From a bacterium (GTDB lineage Bacteria > Babelota > Babeliae > Babelales > Babelaceae), in assembly GCA_021847535.1 (NCBI GenBank), contig JAJZMR010000040.1:1-7003 (forward strand): a DNA stretch of 7,003 nucleotides. Direction: 5' to 3'. The position numbers were made by a program, and so were the translations under genes. This document shows, one piece after another, positions 1-5,095 of the stretch (within the stretch, counting starts at the first letter, position 1; every line of letters begins with the position of its first letter). The notes under the pieces are model-generated. The model did no database searches, was not told the origin of the DNA, and worked only from the letters and a program-made list of their open reading frames with translations.

Positions 1-118
1 TGTTTCAGTGTATGTTACAGAAAATATGGTTGGTCACAAATTGGGTGAATTTGCGCCGACCAGAACGTTTAGACTGCATAGTGGCCAGCGTAAGGCCGCA
101 GTTGCTGAAAAGAAGTAA
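1..118 (+). CDS. rpsS: 30S ribosomal protein S19, C-terminal part (5' end outside window)
   Basis: Only the last 38 codons are present; the reading frame begins at base 2 and ends with TAA at 116-118. The translated end contains [19 protein letters not shown] followed by a histidine, which is the diagnostic C-terminal S19 signature. S19 sits in the head of the small subunit, binds 16S rRNA with S13 and contacts the A-site region. The basic tail ([12 protein letters not shown]) is typical of the family. Its position directly before rplV matches the usual S10-cluster order (rplB-rpsS-rplV). The gap to rplV is 41 bases, the longest in the window together with the one before rplR, and it holds no convincing promoter or terminator. 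The identification is secure; the start cannot be judged. Confidence 0.96.
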   Translation, partial: VSVYVTENMVGHKLGEFAPTRTFRLHSGQRKAAVAEKK

Positions 119-159
119 TTTATATACACTGATACATAGAACATAATAAGGTATAAATA

Positions 160-498
160 ATGGAATTTACAGCAAAAGCTCGCTATCTTTCGTATTCGCC
201 CTACAAATTACGTCCTTTGGTGGATGTTGTGCGTGGTAAAAACGCTCGATATGCTATCAATTGGTTGCGTACTTTTCGATCACAGCGTTCAGAAGTTGTG
301 AAAAAAGTGCTTGATTCGGTGCTTGCGAATGCAAAGAATCTTAAAAATATTGAACCGGAAAATCTTTTTATTAAAGAGATTTGTGTTGATCAGGGACCGA
401 TACATCGCTATTTTAAACCTGGCGCTCAAGGTCGTGCTAATCCTCAACGCAGACGGTTGTGTCATATGAAGATTGTTTTAGAAGCTAAAGAGGCTTAA
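160..498 (+). CDS. rplV: 50S ribosomal protein L22
   Basis: This 112-residue protein has the usual L22 length. The N-terminal globular domain shows the family pattern around residues 6-35 ([20 protein letters not shown], then [11 protein letters not shown]) and the ANAKN helix at 56-60. The C-terminal beta-hairpin (about 78-106) is the extended loop that lines the peptide exit tunnel of the large subunit and binds 23S rRNA. ATG at 160 is preceded by a modest AAGG at 148-151. The hairpin is unusual: the normally near-invariant PRAxGRA is PGAQGRA (Gly88 in place of Arg), and the usual KRTSH is RRLCH (98-102). The gene ends one base before the rpsC start, and its last codons hold the rpsC ribosome-binding site. 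Identification is secure. Confidence 0.97.
   Translation: MEFTAKARYLSYSPYKLRPLVDVVRGKNARYAINWLRTFRSQRSEVVKKVLDSVLANAKNLKNIEPENLFIKEICVDQGPIHRYFKPGAQGRANPQRRRLCHMKIVLEAKEA
487..493 (+). promoter_or_regulatory. Shine-Dalgarno site for rpsC inside the rplV end
   Basis: AAAGAGG lies within the last codons of rplV, six bases before a GTG at 500-502. It supports GTG as the rpsC start. Ribosomes finishing rplV would cover this site, which implies translational coupling (inference). Confidence 0.7.
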
Positions 499-499
499 T

Positions 500-1132
500 G
501 TGGGACAAAAGGTTAACCCGATAGGGTTTAGAATAGGTGTTTATCGTACATGGGATTCGCGCTGGTTTGCACGTGATTCATATGCGAATTTCTTTTTTGA
601 GGATTTGGCTGTACGTCAATACTTAGAAAAAGCTCTTCCTGATGCAGATATTTCTCGTTGCGAAATTGAAAAAACAGGCAGTAGTTTTAAGGTTATTATT
701 CATGCTGCTCGTCCTGGTGTTGTTATTGGGAAAAAGGGTCAAGAGATTGATAACCTACGCAGGGGCTTGGCTCGTCTTTTGAAACGTGATAATGTTGAGG
801 TTTCTGTTCAAGAAATCAAAGTTCCTGAGCTTGATGCGCATGTTGTTGCTAAAAAGATAGCCGAAGATCTTGAAAAACGTGCAAGTTTTAAAAAGGTTAT
901 GAAAAAAGCTGCATCGTCAGCCTTACGTAGTGGTGCTAAGGGTGTTAAAATACGTGTAGCAGGTCGCCTTGGTGGTGCGGAAATTGCTCGTGATGAATGG
1001 ATTAGAATTGGTTCTTCCCCGCTGCATACATTACGTGCAGACATCGATTACGGAACAGCACAAGCCTTAACTACTTATGGTATTATTGGTGTTAAAGTTT
1101 GGATCTGTAAAGGTGAATACCCCGTAGTTTAA
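500..1132 (+). CDS. rpsC: 30S ribosomal protein S3 (GTG start)
   Basis: The 210-residue product begins [21 protein letters not shown] after the initiator, the canonical S3 N-terminus, so the GTG at 500 is well fixed. An internal KH domain carries its GxxG RNA-binding loop as GKKG at residues 77-80, preceded by ARPGVVIG. The C-terminal domain has [13 protein letters not shown] (about 155-167) and [14 protein letters not shown], then [13 protein letters not shown] near the end. S3 lies on the small-subunit head at the mRNA entry channel; the basic patch linked to mRNA unwinding in E. coli is conserved in kind (FKKVMKK for FRRAMKR). The protein is shorter than the 233-residue E. coli S3 because it ends soon after the conserved domain. 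The usual GRxPLHTLRA is [10 protein letters not shown] here. The gap to rplP is 13 bases. Confidence 0.98.
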   Translation: MGQKVNPIGFRIGVYRTWDSRWFARDSYANFFFEDLAVRQYLEKALPDADISRCEIEKTGSSFKVIIHAARPGVVIGKKGQEIDNLRRGLARLLKRDNVEVSVQEIKVPELDAHVVAKKIAEDLEKRASFKKVMKKAASSALRSGAKGVKIRVAGRLGGAEIARDEWIRIGSSPLHTLRADIDYGTAQALTTYGIIGVKVWICKGEYPVV

Positions 1133-1134
1133 GC

Positions 1135-1139
1135 AAGGA
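1135..1139 (+). promoter_or_regulatory. Shine-Dalgarno site for rplP
   Basis: AAGGA lies six bases before ATG 1146. A second in-frame ATG occurs at 1152, two codons later. The spacing favours 1146, which also gives the family-typical MLMPKK start. Confidence 0.65.
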
Positions 1140-1145
1140 TATTTT

Positions 1146-1613
1146 ATGTTAATGCCAAAAAAAATAAAATTTAGAAAAGTTCAACGCGGTACTCGAAAAG
1201 GTCGATCCAAGGGTGCTCGTGATGTTATGTTTGGAGACTATGGTCTTCAAGCACTTGAACCGGTCTGGCTTACGGCTTCTCAAATCGAAGCCATGCGCGT
1301 AACGATTTCTCGCCGACTCAAAAAGGTGGGAAAAATGTTTTTGCGTGTGTTTCCTGATAAGCCAGTTTCAAAAAAGCCTGCTGAAACACGTATGGGTAAA
1401 GGTAAGGGCAACGTAGAATTTTGGGTGAGCGTGGTAAAGCGTGATCGCATTATTTGTGAAATTGCAGGACTTACTGAAGTGGAGGCAAAAGAGGTTCTCA
1501 AGCAAGCGCAGTATAAGCTTCCTATGAAAACTAAAATTGTAAAACGTTCTCAGGATCTACATGCTGCTGTAGAGGGGTATTCTGAATTAGGCGATGGAGG
1601 TATCGTTTCATGA
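1146..1613 (+). CDS. rplP: 50S ribosomal protein L16 with C-terminal extension
   Basis: The protein starts [15 protein letters not shown], the standard L16 beginning, and carries [17 protein letters not shown] at residues 82-98. The Arg82 of that motif aligns with the Arg81 that is hydroxylated in E. coli L16. L16 binds 23S rRNA near the A site and peptidyl transferase centre and organises A-site tRNA accommodation. The family normally ends shortly after the KLPMKTK segment (124-130) at about 136 residues. This protein runs to 155, adding an acidic, glycine-containing tail (roughly 138-155). The DNA of the tail contains the strong GGAGG site for rpmC, and the TGA stop overlaps the rpmC ATG as ATGA. 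The tail may therefore be kept as much for coupling to rpmC as for protein function (inference). This is the only TGA-terminated gene here, which supports TGA being read as stop. Confidence 0.97.
   Translation: MLMPKKIKFRKVQRGTRKGRSKGARDVMFGDYGLQALEPVWLTASQIEAMRVTISRRLKKVGKMFLRVFPDKPVSKKPAETRMGKGKGNVEFWVSVVKRDRIICEIAGLTEVEAKEVLKQAQYKLPMKTKIVKRSQDLHAAVEGYSELGDGGIVS
1596..1600 (+). promoter_or_regulatory. Shine-Dalgarno site for rpmC inside the rplP tail
   Basis: GGAGG, among the strongest ribosome-binding matches in the window, lies nine bases before ATG 1610 and inside the 3' end of rplP. With the ATGA stop/start overlap it indicates translational coupling of L29 to L16. Confidence 0.75.
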
Positions 1614-1819
1614 AAAACAATAAAGCATTATCTCAAGAGCTGAAAAATATGAGTCCTGATCAATTGCATGCTGTAGTCAATGAGATGAGACGAGAACTTT
1701 TTCAGTTGCGTCTGAAAGCGACCACGAGCCATATAAAATCTTTCGCTTCCCATAAAAGAAAGCTGAAGTCTGCTATTGCGCAGGGATTGACGTATTTAAA
1801 TCAAAAAAATCAAGCGTAA
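1610..1819 (+). CDS. rpmC: 50S ribosomal protein L29
   Basis: This is a 69-residue, highly charged, mostly helical protein of normal L29 length. The core reads [20 protein letters not shown] then [15 protein letters not shown], matching the two-helix hairpin of L29 with its conserved LFxLRxxxxT segment. L29 sits beside L23 at the exit of the peptide tunnel, where nascent-chain factors dock. The second helix is divergent: the usual RRxIARxxT pattern appears as [15 protein letters not shown]. Position between rplP and rpsQ is canonical. The start codon overlaps the rplP stop, and only four bases separate its own stop from rpsQ. Identification rests on both sequence and order and is secure. Confidence 0.94.
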   Translation: MKNNKALSQELKNMSPDQLHAVVNEMRRELFQLRLKATTSHIKSFASHKRKLKSAIAQGLTYLNQKNQA

Positions 1820-1823
1820 CATT

Positions 1824-2081
1824 ATGATAACTGATAAAAAAGAAAACAAAACGCTTTTACGTGGCAAAGTTGTATCTACAAAAATGGAAAAAACCATTGT
1901 TGTAGAAGTGGAAAGAACTTTCATGCATCCACGGCTTGCTAAGGTAATGCGTTCTATAAAAAAATATAAAGTTCATGATGAGGAACAACGCGCCAATTTA
2001 GGAGATAATGTTGAAATTTATCAAGGGCGTCCTGTTTCAAAGACTAAGTATATGTACTTAGCGCATATTGTGAATAAATAA
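1824..2081 (+). CDS. rpsQ: 30S ribosomal protein S17
   Basis: The 85-residue protein has an OB-fold pattern: LLRGKVVSTKMEKTIVVEVE (residues 10-29), a basic loop (MRSIKKYKVHDEE), and the family signature with GDNVEIYQ (61-68) followed by GRPVSKTKYMYL. S17 is an early-binding small-subunit protein that stabilises the 5' domain of 16S rRNA. About eight residues at the N-terminus (MITDKKEN) precede the conserved core. No clear Shine-Dalgarno is visible in the 15 bases before ATG 1824, which lies four bases after the rpmC stop, so translation probably depends on ribosomes arriving from rpmC (inference). In E. coli this gene closes the S10 operon; here the next gene follows after nine bases. Confidence 0.97.
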   Translation: MITDKKENKTLLRGKVVSTKMEKTIVVEVERTFMHPRLAKVMRSIKKYKVHDEEQRANLGDNVEIYQGRPVSKTKYMYLAHIVNK

Positions 2082-2084
2082 GGA
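2079..2084 (+). promoter_or_regulatory. Stop-fused Shine-Dalgarno (TAAGGA) for rplN
   Basis: The rpsQ stop TAA forms the start of TAAGGA, six bases before ATG 2091. The same fused form recurs at 2478-2483 (rplX) and 6036-6041 (secY). Confidence 0.7.
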
Positions 2085-2090
2085 AATTGT

Positions 2091-2480
2091 ATGTCAACTA
2101 TCCAAAAAGAAACTTATTTAAAAGTAGCTGACAATTCTGGTGCTAAAGAGATGTTAGTTTTTCATCTTGTTGGAAGCACGGGGAAAAGAGATGCTGTTTT
2201 GGGCGATATCGTTATTTGTGCGGTAAAAGAAGCTACGCCAGGTGCTCAAGTTAAAAAAAGCGATAAAGTAACGGCAGTTATCGTGCGAACGAAAAAAGAA
2301 TTTCGTCGTGCGGATGGAAGTTATATATCTTTCGGTGAAAACGCGGGCGTTATTATTAAGTCAGTGGATGACGCAACGCCGGTCGGCACTCGTATCTTTG
2401 GTCCGATTGCCCGGGAATTGCGTTTAAAGGGCAAAGAAAAGTTTTCTAAGATATTATCGTTAGCCCCTGAAGTTGTGTAA
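2091..2480 (+). CDS. rplN: 50S ribosomal protein L14
   Basis: L14 is recognised from [11 protein letters not shown] near the N-terminus (residues 11-21), [20 protein letters not shown] in the middle, [13 protein letters not shown], and the terminal SLAPEVV. It binds 23S rRNA and, with L19, forms intersubunit contacts to 16S rRNA. At 129 residues it is slightly longer than the usual 122-123, with a few extra residues at the N-terminus (MSTIQKET rather than MIQxxT) and two around KGKEKFSK near the end. In E. coli rplN is the first gene of the spc operon and has its own promoter upstream. Here only nine bases separate it from rpsQ, so it appears to be an internal gene of a longer unit. The start is fixed by TAAGGA with six-base spacing. 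Confidence 0.98.
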   Translation: MSTIQKETYLKVADNSGAKEMLVFHLVGSTGKRDAVLGDIVICAVKEATPGAQVKKSDKVTAVIVRTKKEFRRADGSYISFGENAGVIIKSVDDATPVGTRIFGPIARELRLKGKEKFSKILSLAPEVV

Positions 2481-2488
2481 GGAAAATT

Positions 2489-2800
2489 ATGTTTCGCATT
2501 AAAAAAAATGACACAGTGATGGTTATGACTGGTAAAGATAAGGGAAAAACTGGACAGATTGTAGAGCTTGACCTTAAGCACAATCGCGTTAAAGTTCGTG
2601 GTATCGCGCTCGTTATTCGTCATGTTAAGGCCAAGCGTGAAGGCGAAGTTTCTTCTATTAAAAAAGAAGAGGGTTTCGTCAATATCTCTAATGTTATGCC
2701 CGTTTCTCCGTCGACAGGTAAGCCGACACGCGTTAAGTTTAGACAATTAGAAAATGGCCACAAAGAACGTCTTGCGGTGCGTTCGAATGAAGTTTTATAA
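2489..2800 (+). CDS. rplX: 50S ribosomal protein L24
   Basis: The 103-residue product matches L24 in length (104 in E. coli). A KOW motif occupies about residues 6-35 (KNDTVMVMTGKDKGKTGQIV onward), the RNA-binding element of this family. It is followed by the conserved VKAKREGEVSSIKKEEGFVN and VKFRQLENGHKERLA segments. L24 initiates large-subunit assembly by binding the 5' end of 23S rRNA, and lies near the tunnel exit. The preceding rplN stop contributes to TAAGGA at 2478-2483, five bases before ATG 2489. The gap to rplE is 12 bases. In E. coli the S8 translational repressor acts near this rplX/rplE junction; I could not confirm an equivalent RNA fold by eye. Confidence 0.96.
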   Translation: MFRIKKNDTVMVMTGKDKGKTGQIVELDLKHNRVKVRGIALVIRHVKAKREGEVSSIKKEEGFVNISNVMPVSPSTGKPTRVKFRQLENGHKERLAVRSNEVL

Positions 2801-2812
2801 GCGAGTAAAATT

Positions 2813-3382
2813 ATGGAATCAAAAAAAATAAATTCAGGTTCGGTAATACGCTTAAAGCATGAATATGAAAAAAATATTCGTCCTGCGCTTCAAAAAGAAC
2901 TTAATCTTAAAAATATCATGGAAGTTCCTAGAATTAATAAGATTGTTGTAAATGTTGGGGTAAAGGAAGCGGTCACTGACAGCAAGGAATTGCAAAAGGT
3001 TAAAAAGAAATTGGCATGGATCACCAAGCAGGCGCCCATCGAAACGGAATGTAAAAAATCTATTGCAGGTTTTAAAATTCGCGAGGGGATGAAGATTGGT
3101 GCATGTGTAACCTTGCGTAATAAAAAAATGTATGAATTTTTAGACGAACTTGTAAATCTGGCGCTTCCGCGAGTAAGAGATTTTCAGGGAGTATCTAGAA
3201 AACTTGACGGTCGGGGCAATTACAATCTTGGCATCAAAGAATGGATCATTTTCCCTGAGGCTGAAGACAATGGCATTGAAAAAGCGCACGGAATGAATAT
3301 TACTATTCATACATCCGCGCGTAATGATGAAGAGGGAATTGCTTTGTTGAAACAATTTGGCATGCCCTTTAAAAAGAAATAG
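2813..3382 (+). CDS. rplE: 50S ribosomal protein L5
   Basis: The 189-residue protein carries the L5 core: [18 protein letters not shown] (about 37-54), [20 protein letters not shown] (82-101), [20 protein letters not shown], and [10 protein letters not shown], ending in GMPFKKK. L5 binds 5S rRNA and 23S helix 84 in the central protuberance, touching S13 and P-site tRNA. It is about ten residues longer than E. coli L5 (179), all at the N-terminus ([13 protein letters not shown]). No internal ATG could serve as a shorter start, so ATG 2813 is accepted although its upstream region (GCGAGTAAAATT) holds only a weak GAG. Translation may rely on coupling to rplX, 12 bases upstream. It ends with TAG. 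Confidence 0.97.
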   Translation: MESKKINSGSVIRLKHEYEKNIRPALQKELNLKNIMEVPRINKIVVNVGVKEAVTDSKELQKVKKKLAWITKQAPIETECKKSIAGFKIREGMKIGACVTLRNKKMYEFLDELVNLALPRVRDFQGVSRKLDGRGNYNLGIKEWIIFPEAEDNGIEKAHGMNITIHTSARNDEEGIALLKQFGMPFKKK

Positions 3383-3400
3383 CAAGGATAGAAGATACCT

Positions 3401-3706
3401 ATGGCAAGAAAAGCATTAATTGTAAGCAATAACAAAAAGAAAGAGCTTGTCGCTCATTATGCAGAACAGCGTAAAAAATTAGTAGCGGTAGTTCAAAGTC
3501 CTCATGCAACCTATGAAGAAAAATTAAAAGCTCAAAAAAAATTAGCTCGCTTGCCAAGAAGTTCTAGCGCGACACGCGTGAGAAATCGCTGTGAGCTTTC
3601 AGGAAGACCTCGTGGTTATATCGGTTTTTTTAAACTTTCTCGGTTGTGTTTTAGAGAATTTGCATCAAATGGTGTATTGCCAGGTGTGAAGAAAGCAAGT
3701 TGGTAA
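3401..3706 (+). CDS. rpsN: 30S ribosomal protein S14, long (non-zinc-type) form
   Basis: At 101 residues this has the length of the zinc-independent S14 class, rather than the roughly 61 residues of the zinc class. It ends with the family terminus [11 protein letters not shown]. The RNA-binding region reads [13 protein letters not shown] (residues 61-73) and [10 protein letters not shown] (79-88). In the zinc class four cysteines fall at the positions equivalent to 64, 67, 80 and 83. Here 64 and 83 are Cys but 67 and 80 are Ser, so a four-cysteine zinc site is not possible. S14 is a late-binding protein of the small-subunit head, next to S3, S10 and S19. AAGGA at 3384-3388 lies 12 bases before ATG 3401, somewhat long spacing. 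The terminal codons are partly duplicated just downstream. Confidence 0.97.
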   Translation: MARKALIVSNNKKKELVAHYAEQRKKLVAVVQSPHATYEEKLKAQKKLARLPRSSSATRVRNRCELSGRPRGYIGFFKLSRLCFREFASNGVLPGVKKASW

Positions 3707-3727
3707 ATCAATAGTTGGTAAACTGTT
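3698..3727 (+). repeat. Imperfect tandem duplication of about 15 bp at the rpsN end
   Basis: AGTTGGTAAA occurs at 3698-3707 and again at 3713-3722, exactly 15 bases apart, so both copies read Ser-Trp-stop in the rpsN frame. The remaining five bases of each unit differ mostly (TCAAT versus CTGTT). The first copy ends rpsN; the second lies in the 34-base gap before rpsH. It looks like a small slippage duplication that left the original stop in place (inference). Confidence 0.6.
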
Positions 3728-3734
3728 ATAAGGA
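3728..3734 (+). promoter_or_regulatory. Shine-Dalgarno site for rpsH
   Basis: ATAAGGA lies six bases before ATG 3741, in the 34-base gap after rpsN, and fixes the rpsH start. Confidence 0.7.
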
Positions 3735-3740
3735 TAGTCG

Positions 3741-4133
3741 ATGTCAATAGATATAGTCGGTAATTTTTTAACCATTATTCGTAATGGTATCATGGCGTCA
3801 TTGCCTGATGTAAAGGCGCCCTATTCGAATCTCAAGTACCAAATAGCCTCAATCTTAAAAGACGAAGGATATATTTGGGACTTTCTGATCGAAGGTGAAG
3901 GGGCTCATAAAAGTCTTAAGGTTGTGCTTAAATATGTTGATGGTGAATCAGCAATTCACGAAATTACTCGGGTAAGCAAGCCAGGAAGACGTGTTTATAA
4001 AGGCGTTTCCTCTCTAGAGCCAGTTGTTGGCGGGCTTGGGATTGCCATTATAACGACCCCGCGTGGCGTGATAACCAACAAAAAAGCTCGAGAGCTTACT
4101 GTTGGTGGTGAAGTAATTTGTACCGTTTGGTAA
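3741..4133 (+). CDS. rpsH: 30S ribosomal protein S8
   Basis: The 130-residue product matches the S8 length. The N-terminal domain shows NFLTIIRNGIMA (8-19) and YQIASILKDEGYIWDF; the C-terminal RNA-binding domain shows RVSKPGRRVYKG, GGLGIAIITTPRGVITNKKA and GGEVICTVW. S8 binds 16S helix 21 and is a primary assembly protein of the small-subunit platform. In E. coli it also represses spc-operon translation by binding its mRNA. Whether that feedback exists here cannot be told by eye. The first helix is slightly divergent, with IVGNFLT where many homologues have DPIADMLT. The 34-base gap to rpsN is one of the longer ones in the window; the rplF start follows after ten bases. Confidence 0.97.
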   Translation: MSIDIVGNFLTIIRNGIMASLPDVKAPYSNLKYQIASILKDEGYIWDFLIEGEGAHKSLKVVLKYVDGESAIHEITRVSKPGRRVYKGVSSLEPVVGGLGIAIITTPRGVITNKKARELTVGGEVICTVW

Positions 4134-4143
4134 AGGGTGGGTT

Positions 4144-4683
4144 ATGTCAAAGATAGGTAGAAAGCCCATTGATATATCAGGTCTTACTGTAGAAATTCAG
4201 GGTAATGATATTTCATTTAAGGGTAAAAAAATGGCAGGTGTTCACACATTGCCCGATTTATTAAAAGCTGAAATTGTTGATGGTCGTGTGGTTTTGAAGG
4301 CTGCAAGAAAAACTGCTGATACGAACCGTGTTTGGGGTCTACACAGAGCTCTTCTTGCAAATAAAATTATCGGAGCTCAAACTGGATTTGATAAGCAAGT
4401 TCGTATTATAGGATTGGGTTATAAAGCTGCTGTTCAGGGGTCTAAATTGCAATTTTCTTTGGGCTATAGTCATAAAATTGACTTTGAGCTTCCTGCGCAG
4501 GTTACTGTTGAAATTGACAAAACGGGCCAACTATTAACTTGTCGTTCTTCTGACAAAGAGGCTTTGGGGCTTGTATGCAGTCAAATTAGAGCATTGCGTA
4601 AGCCTGAACCATATAAAGGTACTGGTATTCAGTACACACATGAAGTCATTAGGCGTAAGGCTGGTAAGGCTAAGTCTGCATAG
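4144..4683 (+). CDS. rplF: 50S ribosomal protein L6
   Basis: The 179-residue protein starts SKIGRKPIDI after Met, typical of L6, and has two tandem repeats of the L6 fold. The first (to about residue 80) ends with NRVWGLHRALLAN. The second holds QVRIIGLGYKAAVQGSKLQF (86-105) and the diagnostic RKPEPYKGTGIQY near residues 151-163. L6 binds 23S rRNA helix 97 close to the sarcin-ricin loop and the factor-binding region. A purine-rich AAAGGGTGGG stretch directly after the rpsH stop provides the ribosome-binding site for ATG 4144. The gene ends with TAG and is followed by 41 bases before rplR. Confidence 0.97.
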   Translation: MSKIGRKPIDISGLTVEIQGNDISFKGKKMAGVHTLPDLLKAEIVDGRVVLKAARKTADTNRVWGLHRALLANKIIGAQTGFDKQVRIIGLGYKAAVQGSKLQFSLGYSHKIDFELPAQVTVEIDKTGQLLTCRSSDKEALGLVCSQIRALRKPEPYKGTGIQYTHEVIRRKAGKAKSA

Positions 4684-4713
4684 TTCTATGGTTAATATTC
4701 AGCAAAATTTATT

Positions 4714-4717
4714 GGAG
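4714..4717 (+). promoter_or_regulatory. Shine-Dalgarno site for rplR (GTG start)
   Basis: GGAG lies seven bases before GTG 4725 and supports that codon as the start. The nearest upstream ATG (4688) is out of frame. Confidence 0.6.
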
Positions 4718-4724
4718 TAATAAC

Positions 4725-5075
4725 GTGTCTATTTTAAGAAAAGTAAAAAATAGGGTACGGCGTCGTACATTGCGTGTGCGATCCCGTGTATCGACAGCAT
4801 TGCCAAGAGTATCAGTTTTTAGAAGTGCGCAACACATATATGCGCAGTTAATTGATGATACACAGCAAAAAACATTATTTAGTTCATCATCTTTACAATT
4901 GATAGATGGTAAAGGTACCAAAAAAGATATCGCTCATCGTGTTGGTCTTGAATTGGCAAAAAAAGCGGTTGTTGGTGGTGTTAAAGAGGCAGCTTTTGAT
5001 CGTGGTCCTTTTTTATTCCATGGTCGCGTTAAATCGTTGGCAGAAGGACTTCGTGCTGGCGGCCTTAAAGTATAA
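4725..5075 (+). CDS. rplR: 50S ribosomal protein L18 (GTG start)
   Basis: The product is 116 residues, normal for L18. A strongly basic N-terminus (RKVKNRVRRRTLRVRSRV) precedes PRVSVFRSAQHIYAQLIDD, a central helix with AHRVGLELAKKA, and the C-terminal signature AFDRGPFLFHGRVKSLAEGL followed by RAGGLKV. L18 binds 5S rRNA and, with L5, anchors it in the central protuberance. The basic N-terminus begins immediately after the GTG at 4725, as in the family, so the start is well supported. The 41 bases between rplF and rplR contain the GGAG site but no promoter or terminator I can support. The rplR stop TAA overlaps an ATG (TAATG at 5073-5077) that is in frame with rpsE but is probably not its start. 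Confidence 0.96.
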   Translation: MSILRKVKNRVRRRTLRVRSRVSTALPRVSVFRSAQHIYAQLIDDTQQKTLFSSSSLQLIDGKGTKKDIAHRVGLELAKKAVVGGVKEAAFDRGPFLFHGRVKSLAEGLRAGGLKV

Positions 5076-5083
5076 TGCATAAT

Positions 5084-5088
5084 AAGGA
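5084..5088 (+). promoter_or_regulatory. Shine-Dalgarno site that decides the rpsE start
   Basis: AAGGA lies seven bases before ATG 5096. The competing in-frame ATG at 5075, overlapping the rplR stop, has no comparable site upstream (the preceding bases are GGCCTTAAAGTATA). The site would itself be coding if 5075 were used. Confidence 0.75.
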
Positions 5089-5095
5089 TTTACAA

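Noticed and set aside
102..128. Possible weak promoter before rplV (TTGCTG ... TATACA)
   Set aside because: Spacing is about 15 bases and both hexamers match poorly; A+T-rich intergenic DNA gives such matches by chance, and an operon-internal promoter is not needed here.
123..155. Short inverted repeat TATAC/GTATA flanking the rplV leader
   Set aside because: A five-base, A+T-rich stem with a loop of over 20 bases would not be stable; no T-run follows to make it a terminator.
808..1044. Minus-strand open frame opposite rpsC, and similar ones opposite rplP, rplE, rplF, rplR, rplO and secY
   Set aside because: All lie inside conserved genes on the other strand, lack ribosome-binding sites or family motifs, and are best explained as frame shadows.
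2321..2746. 141-codon open frame on the minus strand opposite rplN/rplX
   Set aside because: It is wholly antisense to two certain ribosomal protein genes, has no recognisable motif, and low-complexity Phe/Asn/Arg composition as expected from the complement of Lys-rich coding sequence.
2790..2830. S8 repressor-binding site near the rplX/rplE junction as in E. coli
   Set aside because: The location would be right by analogy, but I could not see a helix-21-like fold by eye. An RNA-folding comparison with this organism's 16S helix 21 would be needed to claim it.
4514..4537. TTGACA followed by TATTAA inside rplF
   Set aside because: The spacing is only 12 bases, too short for a sigma-70 type promoter, and the stretch is conserved coding sequence.
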